Positions 51,339 through 59,354 of a stretch of 64,000 nt of DNA are shown here, piece by piece; position 1 is the stretch's first letter; every line of letters starts with the position of its first letter. Origin of the DNA: Achromobacter aloeverae (lineage in GTDB: Bacteria; Pseudomonadota; Gammaproteobacteria; Burkholderiales; Burkholderiaceae_B); NCBI RefSeq assembly GCF_004121055.1, contig NZ_PYAL01000004.1, positions 1 to 64,000 of the forward strand, in the 5' to 3' direction. The translations under genes were made by a program, and so were the position numbers. The notes under the pieces were generated by a model. The model saw only the letters and a program-made list of their open reading frames with translations, did not search any database and had not been told where the DNA came from.

Positions 51339-52427
51339 ATGATTCATATCGAAAATCTCCATAAAACCTATGCCACGCCGCATGGCCGCTTCGAGGCCCT
51401 GCGCGGCATCAGCCTGGACATTGCCCAAGGCGAGGTTTTTGGAATCATCGGCCCCAGCGGGGCCGGCAAGAGCACCTTGGTCCAATGCATCAATTTGCTG
51501 GAGCGGCCGGACGAAGGCACGATCTCGATCGGCGGCCAGGCGCTGACCGGACTTTCCGAAGTGCAGTTGCGCCAGCAGCGCCGCCGTATCGGGATGGTGT
51601 TCCAGGGATTCAACCTGCTGGCGCGGCGCACGGTCTATGGCAACGTGGCCTTGCCGCTGGAAATCGCCGGCGTCGCCAAGGCCGAGATCCCGGCCCGTGT
51701 CGAGCGCTTGTTGGCGCTGGTCGGTCTGGAGCACTTGCGCGACCGTTATCCCAGCCAGATCAGCGGCGGGCAGAAGCAGCGGGTCGGCATTGCGCGGGCG
51801 CTGGCCAACGCGCCGGACGTCTTGCTCAGCGACGAGGCAACATCGGCGCTGGACCCGGAAACCACGCATAACATCCTGGCCCTATTGCGCGACATCAACC
51901 GCAAGACCGGCATCACCGTGGTGATGATCACCCACCAGATGGAAGTGGTGCGCGAGGTCTGCGACCGCGTGGCCGTGCTGTCGCAGGGGCAGATCATCGA
52001 AATGGGGCGCACGCTGGACGTGTTCGCCGCGCCGCGTCACGACGTGACGCGCGCCATGGTGTCGGCCGCTACCGCGGCCGACCTGAGCGACGCCAGCCTG
52101 CAGGCCGTGCGCCAGCGCATGAAGGACGCCCTGGCGCGCAAGCCTGACGCCCCGGTGCAGTTGCTGCGCCTGTCGCTCAGCGGTGCGGACGATGGCGGCG
52201 CGCTGCTGTCGCAACTGTCGCGCCAGTTCGACCTGGACCTGCATATCGTTCAAGCGCGGGTCGATGACGTACAGGGCGTCGCCGTCGGCACCCTCTTCAT
52301 CCTGGCGCAAGGCCTGCCGGCGGCCTTGAAGCAAGTCGTGGCGACGCTGGCCGCGCGTGAAATCACCGTACAAGAAATTGCCCATGAGTCCGCAACTGAT
52401 CGATCTTCTGCTTTCCTCGCTGCTTGA
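51339..52427 (+). CDS. metN: Methionine ABC transporter ATPase MetN
   Basis: MetN powers uptake of D/L-methionine. The 362-residue protein has Walker A GPSGAGKS (39-46), the signature QISGGQKQRVGIARAL, Walker B DVLLSDEATSALDPET, and a C-terminal NIL domain (about 270-345) that senses methionine and shuts the transporter. Family identity is strengthened by the MetI and MetQ genes that follow. Its end overlaps metI by 44 bases. Confidence 0.95.
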   Translation: MIHIENLHKTYATPHGRFEALRGISLDIAQGEVFGIIGPSGAGKSTLVQCINLLERPDEGTISIGGQALTGLSEVQLRQQRRRIGMVFQGFNLLARRTVYGNVALPLEIAGVAKAEIPARVERLLALVGLEHLRDRYPSQISGGQKQRVGIARALANAPDVLLSDEATSALDPETTHNILALLRDINRKTGITVVMITHQMEVVREVCDRVAVLSQGQIIEMGRTLDVFAAPRHDVTRAMVSAATAADLSDASLQAVRQRMKDALARKPDAPVQLLRLSLSGADDGGALLSQLSRQFDLDLHIVQARVDDVQGVAVGTLFILAQGLPAALKQVVATLAAREITVQEIAHESATDRSSAFLAA

Positions 52428-53037
52428 GACCCTCCTGATGGTGGGCGTCTCCAGCGGTTTCGCCGTGCTGCTGGGCGTGCCGCTGGGCGTCGCGCTGATC
52501 GTCACCGGGCGCGACGCCATGCTGCAGAACCTGCCGGTCAACCGCGTGCTGGCGGTGATCGTCAATGCCACGCGCTCGGTGCCTTTCGTCATCCTGATGG
52601 TGGCCATCATCCCGTTCACGCGCTGGGTCGCGCAGACGTCCATCGGCACCACGGCCGCCATCGTGCCCTTGTCGGTCGCCGCCATTCCGTTCATGGCCCG
52701 CATCGCCGAAAACGCCATGCGTGAGGTGGATCCGGGCCTGATCACCGCCGCGCGCGCGATGGGCGCCTCGCCCTTGCAGATCATTTTGAAGGTCTTGCTG
52801 CCGGAGGCCCTGCCTGGCCTGGTCGCGGCCACCATCGTCACCGTGGTCAGCCTGATCGGTTATTCCGCCATGGCTGGCGCCATCGGCGGCGGCGGGCTGG
52901 GCGACATGGGCATCCGCTACGGTTACCAGCGCTTCCTGCCGGAAGTCATGCTGGCCGTGGTCGTGGTGCTGGTGCTGCTGGTCCAGGTCATCCAGAGTTT
53001 CGGCGATTGGCTGGTTCGGCGCATGTCCCATCGCTGA
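52384..53037 (+). CDS. metI: Methionine ABC transporter permease MetI
   Basis: This 217-residue inner-membrane permease has five to six helices and the same length as E. coli MetI. The ATPase-contact loop AARAMGASPLQIILKVLLPEALPG and SLIGYSAMAGAIGGGGLGDMG are diagnostic. The ATG at 52384 gives MSPQLIDLLLSS, as in homologues; an earlier GTG is possible. A terminator-like hairpin follows 19 bases after the stop, before metQ. Confidence 0.95.
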   Translation: MSPQLIDLLLSSLLETLLMVGVSSGFAVLLGVPLGVALIVTGRDAMLQNLPVNRVLAVIVNATRSVPFVILMVAIIPFTRWVAQTSIGTTAAIVPLSVAAIPFMARIAENAMREVDPGLITAARAMGASPLQIILKVLLPEALPGLVAATIVTVVSLIGYSAMAGAIGGGGLGDMGIRYGYQRFLPEVMLAVVVVLVLLVQVIQSFGDWLVRRMSHR

Positions 53038-53056
53038 CCCAGCGGAATATTCAGGG

Positions 53057-53096
53057 AAGCCGCCCGTGATCCGGGAGCGACGGCTTTTGTTTTTTT
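53057..53096 (+). terminator. Hairpin with T run between metI and metQ
   Basis: AAGCCG-CCCG...CGGG-AGCGA-CGGCTT folds into a two-part stem and is followed by TTGTTTTTTT. It looks like an intrinsic terminator inside the operon, ending 39 bases before the metQ ATG. It may cause partial termination or define the 3' end of a metNI message. Confidence 0.7.
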
Positions 53097-53134
53097 CATC
53101 CAGACGAGCCGATCCGGCTACAGGAATAGTGCAA

Positions 53135-53932
53135 ATGAAATCGACCCTTCTCAAAGTGCTGGCCACGGTCGCCCTGGGCGCCACCTTCGTGTTGCCCGCC
53201 GCCCAGGCCCAGGACAAGCCGCTCAAGGTGGGCGTCACCGCCGGCCCTCACGCCGAGATTTTCGAGGTGGTCAAGCAGGAGGCCGCCAAGCAGGGGCTGA
53301 ATGTGCAGATCATCGAATTTTCGGATTACGTCCAGCCTAACGTCGCGCTGGCCTCGGGCGACCTGGATGCCAACAGCTACCAGCACCAGCCTTACCTGGA
53401 CAATGCCAACGCCGATCGGGGCTACAAGCTGGTGAGCATTGCCAAGACCGTGATTTTCCCGATGGGGATCTACAGCAAGAAGGTCAAGAGCCTGGCCGAC
53501 CTGAAGGAAGGCGCCCGCATCGGCCTGCCGAACGATCCCACCAATGGCGGTCGCGCCTTGCTGTTGTTGCAGAGCCAGGGCCTGATCAAGGTCAACCCGA
53601 CCGCTGGCCTGAAGGCGACGCCCCTGGATGTGGTGGAAAATCCGAAGAAGATCCGCTTCATCGAACTGGACGCCGCCCAGCTGCCCCGTTCGCTGGATGA
53701 CACCGACGCGTCGGTGATCAACACCAACTTCGCCATGCAGGCTGGCCTGAATCCCAAGCAAGACTCCCTCGTGCAGGAATCGGCCGATTCCCCTTATGCC
53801 AATGTGCTGGTGGTGCGGGAAAAGGACAAGAATCGTCCGGAATTCGCCAAGCTGGTCGCCGCCTATCACTCGCAGGCCGTCAAGGACTTCATCGCCAAGA
53901 AGTACAAGGACTCGGTTGTCGCTGCGTGGTAA
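53135..53932 (+). CDS. metQ: Methionine-binding protein MetQ
   Basis: This 265-residue NlpA-family periplasmic protein captures methionine for MetNI. A signal peptide runs to AQA (residue 26) with no Cys after it, so unlike E. coli MetQ it is not a lipoprotein. PLKVGVTAGPHAEIFEVV, FSDYVQPNVALASGDLDAN and NTNFAMQAGLNPKQDSL are the family motifs. CAGGAATAG precedes the ATG. A distant inverted pair (GCGCGGGC 53934, GCCCGCGC 53975) may end the message. Confidence 0.95.
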   Translation: MKSTLLKVLATVALGATFVLPAAQAQDKPLKVGVTAGPHAEIFEVVKQEAAKQGLNVQIIEFSDYVQPNVALASGDLDANSYQHQPYLDNANADRGYKLVSIAKTVIFPMGIYSKKVKSLADLKEGARIGLPNDPTNGGRALLLLQSQGLIKVNPTAGLKATPLDVVENPKKIRFIELDAAQLPRSLDDTDASVINTNFAMQAGLNPKQDSLVQESADSPYANVLVVREKDKNRPEFAKLVAAYHSQAVKDFIAKKYKDSVVAAW

Positions 53933-53985
53933 GGCGCGGGCGGACCAGGGCTTCGATGGTACGCGCCACGCGTAGCCCGCGCTAA

Positions 53986-54015
53986 TTGACAACCCGACCA
54001 GCCTTCGGTCATAAT
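53986..54015 (+). promoter_or_regulatory. tRNA-Lys promoter
   Basis: TTGACA (53986-53991) and CATAAT (54010-54015) are 18 bases apart, and the predicted transcript start falls just before the tRNA. A GC-rich discriminator (CGCGGGC) follows the -10, as in stable RNA promoters under stringent control. Confidence 0.8.
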
Positions 54016-54029
54016 CGCGGGCTTCGGTC

Positions 54030-54105
54030 GGGTTGTTAGCTCAGTCGGTAGAGCAGCGGACTTTTAATCCGTTGGTCGCGAGTTCGAGTCTCGCACAACC
54101 CACCA
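54030..54105 (+). tRNA. tRNA-Lys (anticodon UUU)
   Basis: A 76-base cloverleaf: acceptor GGGTTGT/ACAACCC, D-loop AGCTCAGTCGGTAGAGC, anticodon arm CGGACTTTTAATCCG with anticodon TTT, T-loop GTTCGAGTC, and an encoded CCA end. tRNA-Lys genes often serve as integration sites; the sequence downstream looks accessory, but I found no second copy of the tRNA 3' end in the window. Confidence 0.97.
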
Positions 54106-54157
54106 TCTCTCTCTTCATCCCGTTACGCCATCGCCTTACGCAGCGTCCGGGGTAGAA

Positions 54158-54243
54158 AGTGCCTCCCCCGTGAGTGCCTCCCCTTAGCGCCCCCCCCCCT
54201 TAGCGCCCCCATTAGTGACTCCTCCCTAGTGCATCCCCTTCCT
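54158..54243. repeat. Degenerate C-rich tandem array
   Basis: Five to six units of 13-16 bases with the pattern AGTGCCTCCCCTT or AGCGCCCCCATT follow each other after the tRNA. One unit contains a run of ten Cs (54190-54199). It lies about 100 bases before the isochorismatase-like gene. Nothing else is recognisable in the 54106-54341 gap. Confidence 0.7.
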
Positions 54244-54341
54244 TGTCCGAGGATGCCGGGTCCACTATCGTTTCCGCACCTCGCGCCGTGATCGCGTTGA
54301 TGACGGTAGCGGGGCTGATCATGACACGAAAGGAGTGAGAC

Positions 54342-55010
54342 ATGGCCTCTACGAACGGGATGCTGGACCCAGATGATTCAGTGATCTTGCTCATTGATCA
54401 CCAGAGCGGACTCTTCAACACGGTGCGGGATCTACCGATTCCCGATCTTCGCAACTACGTCACCGCGATCGCGAAGACGGCGACGCTGCTGAATATCCCC
54501 GTCATAACCACGGCCTCGGTGCCGGATGGCCCTAACGGCCCTTTGATTCCCGAAGTACACCAGTACGCGCCCCATGCCGTCTACGTGCCGCGCACCGGCC
54601 AGATCAATGCCTGGGACAATCCCCCCTTCGTCCAGGCGATCGAAAAGACGGGCCGCAAGACGCTCATCATCGCGGGGACGCTGACGAGCGTCTGCATGAC
54701 ATTCCCCGCGGTCAGTGCCGTACAAGCCGGGTACAAGGTCTATTGCGTGGTGGATGCCTCCGGCAACTGGAGCAAGTTGGCTACCGACACCAGTATCGCT
54801 CGTGTCACGCAGGCTGGCGCCATTCCCACCGATACATTCGCGATTGTCGCCGAGCTGATGAGAACCTGGAATCGGCCCGAAGGATCCCGCTTCGCCGAAA
54901 TCCTGGCGGACCATGTCTGCCCCGAGTACAAGTGCCTGATCGAGAGCTATGGCAAGGCGCAGGCCGTGGTGAAGGATGGTCCTGAAACGAAGCTGGACAA
55001 ATATAAGTAG
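54342..55010 (+). CDS. Isochorismatase-like hydrolase (YcaC type)
   Basis: This 222-residue cysteine hydrolase has the catalytic Asp in [12 protein letters not shown] and Cys in [15 protein letters not shown], with the cis-peptide region [14 protein letters not shown] between. The closest relatives by motif are YcaC-like proteins, whose true substrate is unknown. AAAGGAGTG lies six bases before the ATG. GC content is a little lower than in the flanking core genes, consistent with an acquired region that begins at the tRNA gene. Confidence 0.82.
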   Translation: MASTNGMLDPDDSVILLIDHQSGLFNTVRDLPIPDLRNYVTAIAKTATLLNIPVITTASVPDGPNGPLIPEVHQYAPHAVYVPRTGQINAWDNPPFVQAIEKTGRKTLIIAGTLTSVCMTFPAVSAVQAGYKVYCVVDASGNWSKLATDTSIARVTQAGAIPTDTFAIVAELMRTWNRPEGSRFAEILADHVCPEYKCLIESYGKAQAVVKDGPETKLDKYK

Positions 55011-55060
55011 ATCGGAGCACGGCCCTTGCAGGGCCGCGCGCGGCCCTGCAAACGGTATTC

Positions 55061-55482
55061 ATGAGCGAGCGGGGCGATGCGCGGCGCGGCGCTCCCAGTA
55101 CGCGCACCAGGTTCTGGAGTTGATGGACTGCTACTCGGAGCGATCGTTTCGCGTTGTCGAGTTGGTTCGCTATGCCACAGGCGGCCGGCCGCTCACCGAC
55201 GCAGGCCGGGAGGCAGCTCGGAAGGCCGTTCGTCGCGTGTTGGATGCCTTCATCGATAGTGGGCATGTCATCATCACGACGCCCGCCGAGGTATCTGGCG
55301 CATCGGCGGAATACTTCGCGTCCCGCTTCCGGGAAATGTGCCCCCAAAGCGGGACAAGATGCGGGACAATTTGCCGATGTGAAAGGCAGAGCCGCCGCGA
55401 ATGTCGTGCTGCTTCGAGACCTACTACGACGGATGAGGGGCGTCGGTACGGGGGGCGGCACCGGACGCGAACAAAAATTTGA
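55061..55482 (+). pseudogene. Frameshifted winged-helix-like gene (putative)
   Basis: A plausible start, ATGAGCGAGCGG at 55061, opens a frame that stops after 20 codons. The adjacent frame then continues with convincing coding sequence: YAHQVLELMDCYSERSF, ELVRYATGGRPLTDAGRE and VRRVLDAFIDSGHVIITT, to about residue 80 and beyond, ending at 55482. The two frames seem to belong together with a one-base slip near 55076-55092. The tail after about 55330 reads better in yet another frame (FADVKGRAAANVVLLRDLLR). The content suggests a small DNA-binding protein. A sequencing error would be an alternative. Confidence 0.45.
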
Positions 55483-55537
55483 TCTTTGAAGGACGTCGCC
55501 TGCTCGCGGAGGACTTTCCTATGCCGTAACTCTCACC

Positions 55538-55651
55538 ATGTCAGAACCGAGTCTAGCCGGACTGGTCGTAGACTGGAGTGACTGGACCGAGCGCGGCGAC
55601 CGACTGTTCAAGCAGGCTCAAATGCTGTTGCCCAAAAATGTGCCAACCTGA
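55538..55651 (+). CDS. Small ORF of 37 residues, unknown
   Basis: ATG at 55538 opens a short frame reading MSEPSLAGLVVDWSDW, then ERGDRLFKQAQMLLPKNVPT and a stop. Its composition looks protein-like, but no family is recognised. It could be a genuine small protein or the surviving start of a decayed gene. No clear ribosome site lies in front (CTATGCCGTAACTCTCACC). Confidence 0.3.
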   Translation: MSEPSLAGLVVDWSDWTERGDRLFKQAQMLLPKNVPT

Positions 55652-56100
55652 GCGCTCGGTGCGTGGCGCTAAGCGGGCCGGATAGCGACTTCGTCATTCG
55701 CCTCTCGTCCGAAGGGGCCGGCTTGGGCTTCCCATGGTTGTTCCGCGCTGTGGTTTGCTCGCCATCCTGCATTACCTGTCAGCGGCGAGACGCAGCTGAT
55801 ATCTAGGCCATCGGTGAGGGCGAAGGATATCCGGCAGGGCAAGGTCATGGCCGGACGGGGGCACGGCTTTCTCTGCTGGATGTGCCGGCGTACGCCGTCG
55901 GTGTCGACGAAGTGCTTCACATACCGGATTGCCGCGCCGCTTTCGCAGGAGAATTTCAGCGCTATTTCCGGGTAAATTGGTCGGCGCCACGGCGATGGCC
56001 TGCCATGTCACGGCGGTGGCTAGTTGACATACAGGCTATCCATAGGAAGTGGTGGTCCCCCTCAAGTAGGTTGGGCGGTGCAGTAGGGAAAGTGCAGCAG
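55652..56100. other. Decayed accessory sequence
   Basis: About 450 bases without a convincing gene. On the minus strand two overlapping frames (55669-55920 and 55772-56011) read like pieces of one protein, for example WQAIAVAPTNLPGNSAEI in one and CRISFALTDGLDISCVSP in the other, as if joined by a frameshift. I recognise no family. The base composition is mixed, as expected of a remnant. Confidence 0.3.
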
Positions 56101-56108
56101 CGAGATCC

Positions 56109-56137
56109 TTGGCATCCTGTATTTTTGTAGCTACAAT
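56109..56137 (+). promoter_or_regulatory. brnTA promoter with operator palindrome
   Basis: TTGGCA (56109-56114) and TACAAT (56132-56137) are 17 bases apart. A perfect 12-bp palindrome, TTGTAGCTACAA (56125-56136), overlaps the -10. BrnA antitoxins are known to repress their own operon, so this is the likely operator. The predicted transcript start coincides with the brnT ATG at 56144, so the message would be leaderless. Confidence 0.75.
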
Positions 56138-56143
56138 ATTCGG

Positions 56144-56410
56144 ATGGAGCTCTCATTCGATCCCGTTAAGGACATCAGCAACCAGCGCAAACATGGTGTC
56201 TCGTTGAGGGAAGCGAGGGAATTCGAATGGGAGGGTGCACTGACATGCGAGGACCTGCGTCGTGATTATGGCGAGCGACGTATGGTTTCTATAGGCTACA
56301 TCGGCCCACGACTGTATGTTGTGGTCTATGTGACCCGCGCCGGCGAGTGTCGCATCATCAGTTTGCGCAAGGCGAATGAACGAGAGGTGAAACGCTATGC
56401 CGAAGCTTAA
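56144..56410 (+). CDS. brnT: BrnT family toxin
   Basis: This 88-residue DUF497/BrnT ribonuclease toxin stops growth by cutting RNA when free of antitoxin. The family pattern is clear: SFDPVKDISNQRKHGVSLREA, then GERRMVSIGYIG, VVVYVTRAGECRIISLRKAN and a final RE...Y motif. There is no ribosome site; only six bases separate the -10 box and the ATG. Its 3' end overlaps brnA by 14 bases. GC content is lower than in core genes. Confidence 0.9.
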   Translation: MELSFDPVKDISNQRKHGVSLREAREFEWEGALTCEDLRRDYGERRMVSIGYIGPRLYVVVYVTRAGECRIISLRKANEREVKRYAEA

Positions 56411-56678
56411 ATCTGGGACGATCATCCCCACTCCGGACGAAGATTTGGCCATTGATCGTGGCATTGCGGCTGATCCGGATACCTACGAACTAAGCGAAGC
56501 CGACTTCAAGCAGATGAAGCGGGCGGGACGCCCTCGCGCGGAACGCCCAAAAATTCAACTGACGGTGCGCTACGACCAGGATGTGGTGGACGCTTTCAGA
56601 GCTGAAGGGCCAGGGTGGCAATCGCGGATGAACGATGCCTTGCGTGAGTGGCTGAAAGAGCACAAGCAGGCAGCGTAG
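56397..56678 (+). CDS. brnA: BrnA family antitoxin
   Basis: This 93-residue antitoxin neutralises BrnT and binds the operator. The N-terminal part (KLKSGTIIPTPDEDLAIDRGI, YELSEADFKQMKRAGRP) should contact the toxin. The C-terminal part (IQLTVRYDQDVVDAFRAEG, WQSRMNDALREWL) is a ribbon-helix-helix DNA-binding domain. It starts inside brnT, which ensures coupled translation in a toxin-first order. Confidence 0.9.
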   Translation: MPKLKSGTIIPTPDEDLAIDRGIAADPDTYELSEADFKQMKRAGRPRAERPKIQLTVRYDQDVVDAFRAEGPGWQSRMNDALREWLKEHKQAA

Positions 56679-56884
56679 GCCCTACGGCGGGGAGGTCGCT
56701 ACGTTGCCCAATATCCGCTCATATATCTTGACGTGCTCCTGCGATCGTAAAGTGTCACCGGCTTCGATCCGCGCACGATCCTCGCCTGTGCCTGGATTGC
56801 GCCTTGCGGGGAGGAAGTTTGTTTGACAAGGATTTGACGGATTTAGTGCGAAGTTAGGAGGCTTTCCTGCCTTAGAGCGCCTCC

Positions 56885-57316
56885 ATGCAACGCGAGACCA
56901 TTTTCCCCGGCATACAGAAGAGGCTCCGCGCTGCGCGAGTCCGGCCCACGTACGGCCGTATCGAAGTGCTTGTCGCCTTGATGCGGGCCGAGGGGACGCC
57001 GACCAGCCGCGAGGACCTGGCCCAGCGCCTGGCGGACGCGGGGGCGGAATTGAGCGTCTCCTCGATGAACCGCTGCTTGAGGGACCTGGTCGACGCCGGC
57101 GTGGTGCAGCGCGACGAGCCTGACCGGTTCCTGGTCGTGGCGCCGGCGCCACCGGCCGAAGGGGATACGCAGGGCGTGCGCGTCAAGATCCAAAGCCGTA
57201 CACGGATGGTCGTCTCCGACTCGGCTCGACTGAACCGTGGCTTGATGGATATGTTGGCGCAGTACAACTTCCCCTTGCCGACGCGGTCCATCACGATCAG
57301 CATCGATTCCGAGTAG
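56885..57316 (+). CDS. Fur-like winged-helix protein
   Basis: This 143-residue protein has an N-terminal half (about residues 10-75) matching the Fur-type winged helix: RLRAARVRPTYGRIEVLVAL, SREDLAQRLADAGAELSVSS and MNRCLRDLVDAGVVQRDEPD. The C-terminal half lacks the His/Cys metal ligands of Fur, so it may not sense metal. TTGACA at 56823 is a possible -35, without a good -10. Function is unknown; it sits upstream of the putative secretion-related genes and could regulate them. The 206-base gap before it holds nothing else supportable. Confidence 0.6.
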   Translation: MQRETIFPGIQKRLRAARVRPTYGRIEVLVALMRAEGTPTSREDLAQRLADAGAELSVSSMNRCLRDLVDAGVVQRDEPDRFLVVAPAPPAEGDTQGVRVKIQSRTRMVVSDSARLNRGLMDMLAQYNFPLPTRSITISIDSE

Positions 57317-57404
57317 ACGCTTGCCGTTTCCGGCGCTGGCGCCCGCAAGCCTCCCTGGCGCCGGCCTGTCCGGATCGCATCCCCGGATTTAAGTTTTGGC
57401 GCCT

Positions 57405-57427
57405 TCCTGCCGTAACGACCGGCAGGG
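57405..57427. other. Hairpin before the 541-residue gene
   Basis: CCTGCCG-TAACGA-CCGGCAGG forms a stable seven-base stem 43 bases upstream of the next ATG. No T run follows. It may be part of a 5' leader structure. Confidence 0.35.
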
Positions 57428-57469
57428 CGGGAGTACCGTGCTTCCGCGGAACCGAGCTGTTTTTCGCCA

Positions 57470-59095
57470 ATGACCACACTGTCGTCGCTGTCCCCGCTGG
57501 ATTCCTCCACGCTCGATGCGATTGTGCGCCTGAACGCAGATACCTCCCTGGCATCGCGTGCGGCAACGCAACAAAGCACCGCGCCCGCATCGACCTCGGT
57601 CGCGCTGGGCCAGGGCAGCGACACGGACCCGCTTTATACGTCGCGCGGCGTGACCTCGACCGTCAGCACGGTGTGGGAGAGCGATACGACCGACGCCGTC
57701 AGCAAGCTGATGGTGGCCAACAGCATCAATTCGTCCCTCTCCGGCCGTTTCGACGGCCTCGGCGCCGCCCTGTTGAACAGCCTGGCCGATGGCGGCGGCG
57801 CTTATTCGCAGTCCGTGCTGCAGACGAATACCGCCGGCCAGTCCAGCGCCGTGGCCGCGGCGGCCACGGCCATCGGACAGACGGCATTGCACACGAAGGC
57901 GGACAACCAGATCACCCTGTCCATCAAGACCGCGCGCGGCGTGCAGGTGACGGTGACGCTGGGCAGCCAGCAGAACGGTTATGCCGCCAGCATCCAGGTC
58001 GCCGATGGCGCGACCCTGAGCGACGCCGAGCGCAAGGCGCTGGGCGCGCTGGCGGACAGCTTCCAGAAGGCCGTGGACGGCCTGTCCGGCGTTCCCCCGA
58101 AGCTGGCCCTGGGCGGCCTGACGCAATTCGACAGTTCGGTGCTGTCCTCGGTCGACCTGCAGGCCAGCGTGCAGGCGACCGGTGGCGTCCAGACCTTGAG
58201 CTTCCACGCCGACAGCAAGGGCCGCAGCGTCGAATTCGACGGGCCCGTGGGAACGGTGAAGGTCAATGTCGATTTGTCCGATGCCAGGATCTTCGGCAGC
58301 GACAGCCAGCGCGCCGCGGCCGTGGCGAACTACCTTGCCCAGATCGACAGCGCCGGCAGCCGCGGCCGCGGCGACACCGGCCTGGTGTCCCTGTTCAAGG
58401 ACGCTTTCGCGCAAATGAACAGCAACTACGGCAGCGTGGCCCAGCCCGACACGCTGGACCAACGCCGCATTGCCCTGAGCGATACGGACCACAGCCTGAC
58501 GTCCGGGCTGGCCGATTTCACCGCCTCGGTGAAGCAGACCGCAACGTCGCCCAATCCCTTGCACCCCGAGGAGCAGGACACGTTCTCGTACGAAGCGAAC
58601 CAGAGGACGGAAATCACCGGCGCACGCATGCGTGACCGCTCCATCAGCCAGTCGCAATATTCGCACTTGACGGCCAGCTACCACCAGCAGATCAGCGCGG
58701 ACATTCCGCTGAACATGACGCTGGACCCGAATACGCAGAACTATTACTACACCCAGATCAACGACAGCGCGAGCACCCAGCTCGACCTCGGCTACAGCGA
58801 CGGCAAGCTGGTGAACGCGACGTCGCAGCGTTCGGCCAGCCAGTCCACGCACACGCAGAAGTTCATCGGCGGCAAGGTGGTGGAGGATACGATCACGCCG
58901 GATAGCGCGACCCAGGTGGAAGACCTGCTGGCCACGCTCAAGCAGGATCCCTCCAACGAGGCGGATCCCAGCGCGCTGGACCTGGCGCGTTGGCAACAGA
59001 CCATGGCGGCGCTGCGGCAACGGCTGACGCTGCAGGACACGCCGTCCGTATTGCGGGACCAGGGGCGCGGCCACGGCATCACGACCCAAGAATAA
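57470..59095 (+). CDS. Uncharacterised Ser/Thr-rich 541-residue protein
   Basis: I do not recognise a family. The first 60 residues are rich in Ser, Thr and Ala (TTLSSLSPLDSSTLDAIV, QQSTAPASTSVALGQG) with no hydrophobic signal peptide or membrane helix. The middle is Gly/Ser/Ala-rich with LSIKTARGVQVTVTLG and VEFDGPVGTVKVNVDL beta-like stretches, and the C-terminal part is polar (SQSQYSHLTASYHQQ). A disordered Ser/Thr-rich N-terminus without a Sec signal is typical of type III secreted proteins, and a CesT-like chaperone gene lies 2.5 kb downstream. Secretion is an inference only. No clear ribosome site is seen. Confidence 0.7.
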   Translation: MTTLSSLSPLDSSTLDAIVRLNADTSLASRAATQQSTAPASTSVALGQGSDTDPLYTSRGVTSTVSTVWESDTTDAVSKLMVANSINSSLSGRFDGLGAALLNSLADGGGAYSQSVLQTNTAGQSSAVAAAATAIGQTALHTKADNQITLSIKTARGVQVTVTLGSQQNGYAASIQVADGATLSDAERKALGALADSFQKAVDGLSGVPPKLALGGLTQFDSSVLSSVDLQASVQATGGVQTLSFHADSKGRSVEFDGPVGTVKVNVDLSDARIFGSDSQRAAAVANYLAQIDSAGSRGRGDTGLVSLFKDAFAQMNSNYGSVAQPDTLDQRRIALSDTDHSLTSGLADFTASVKQTATSPNPLHPEEQDTFSYEANQRTEITGARMRDRSISQSQYSHLTASYHQQISADIPLNMTLDPNTQNYYYTQINDSASTQLDLGYSDGKLVNATSQRSASQSTHTQKFIGGKVVEDTITPDSATQVEDLLATLKQDPSNEADPSALDLARWQQTMAALRQRLTLQDTPSVLRDQGRGHGITTQE

Positions 59096-59354
59096 GATTT
59101 TTCTTATTTTTGACGTTGTGCCCGGCAACTAGACTGCGGACGTCTCTATTTACGTTTTGCGCAACCGTTTCGCTACGGCTGCTCGATCCGGGATGCTGTT
59201 TCGCCGTCGTTGCCTGCTGTGCGTCCTTGCAATGGACTGGTCCGGACTACCGCTCACCCGCCTGGGCCGCGCTGTCCGGGCAGGGGTCCCCGCGCGGCAA
59301 GTCTGACTTCGACCGCAATGGCATCCACCGCGATGTCGTTGCGCAGCCGAAGCC
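59096..59354. other. Gap before the BTAD-STAND regulator gene
   Basis: About 260 bases, AT-rich at first (TTTTTCTTATTTTTGACG). TTGACG at 59110 with TAGACT at 59130 is promoter-like, but the 14-base spacing is too short. No gene is supported. Confidence 0.4.
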
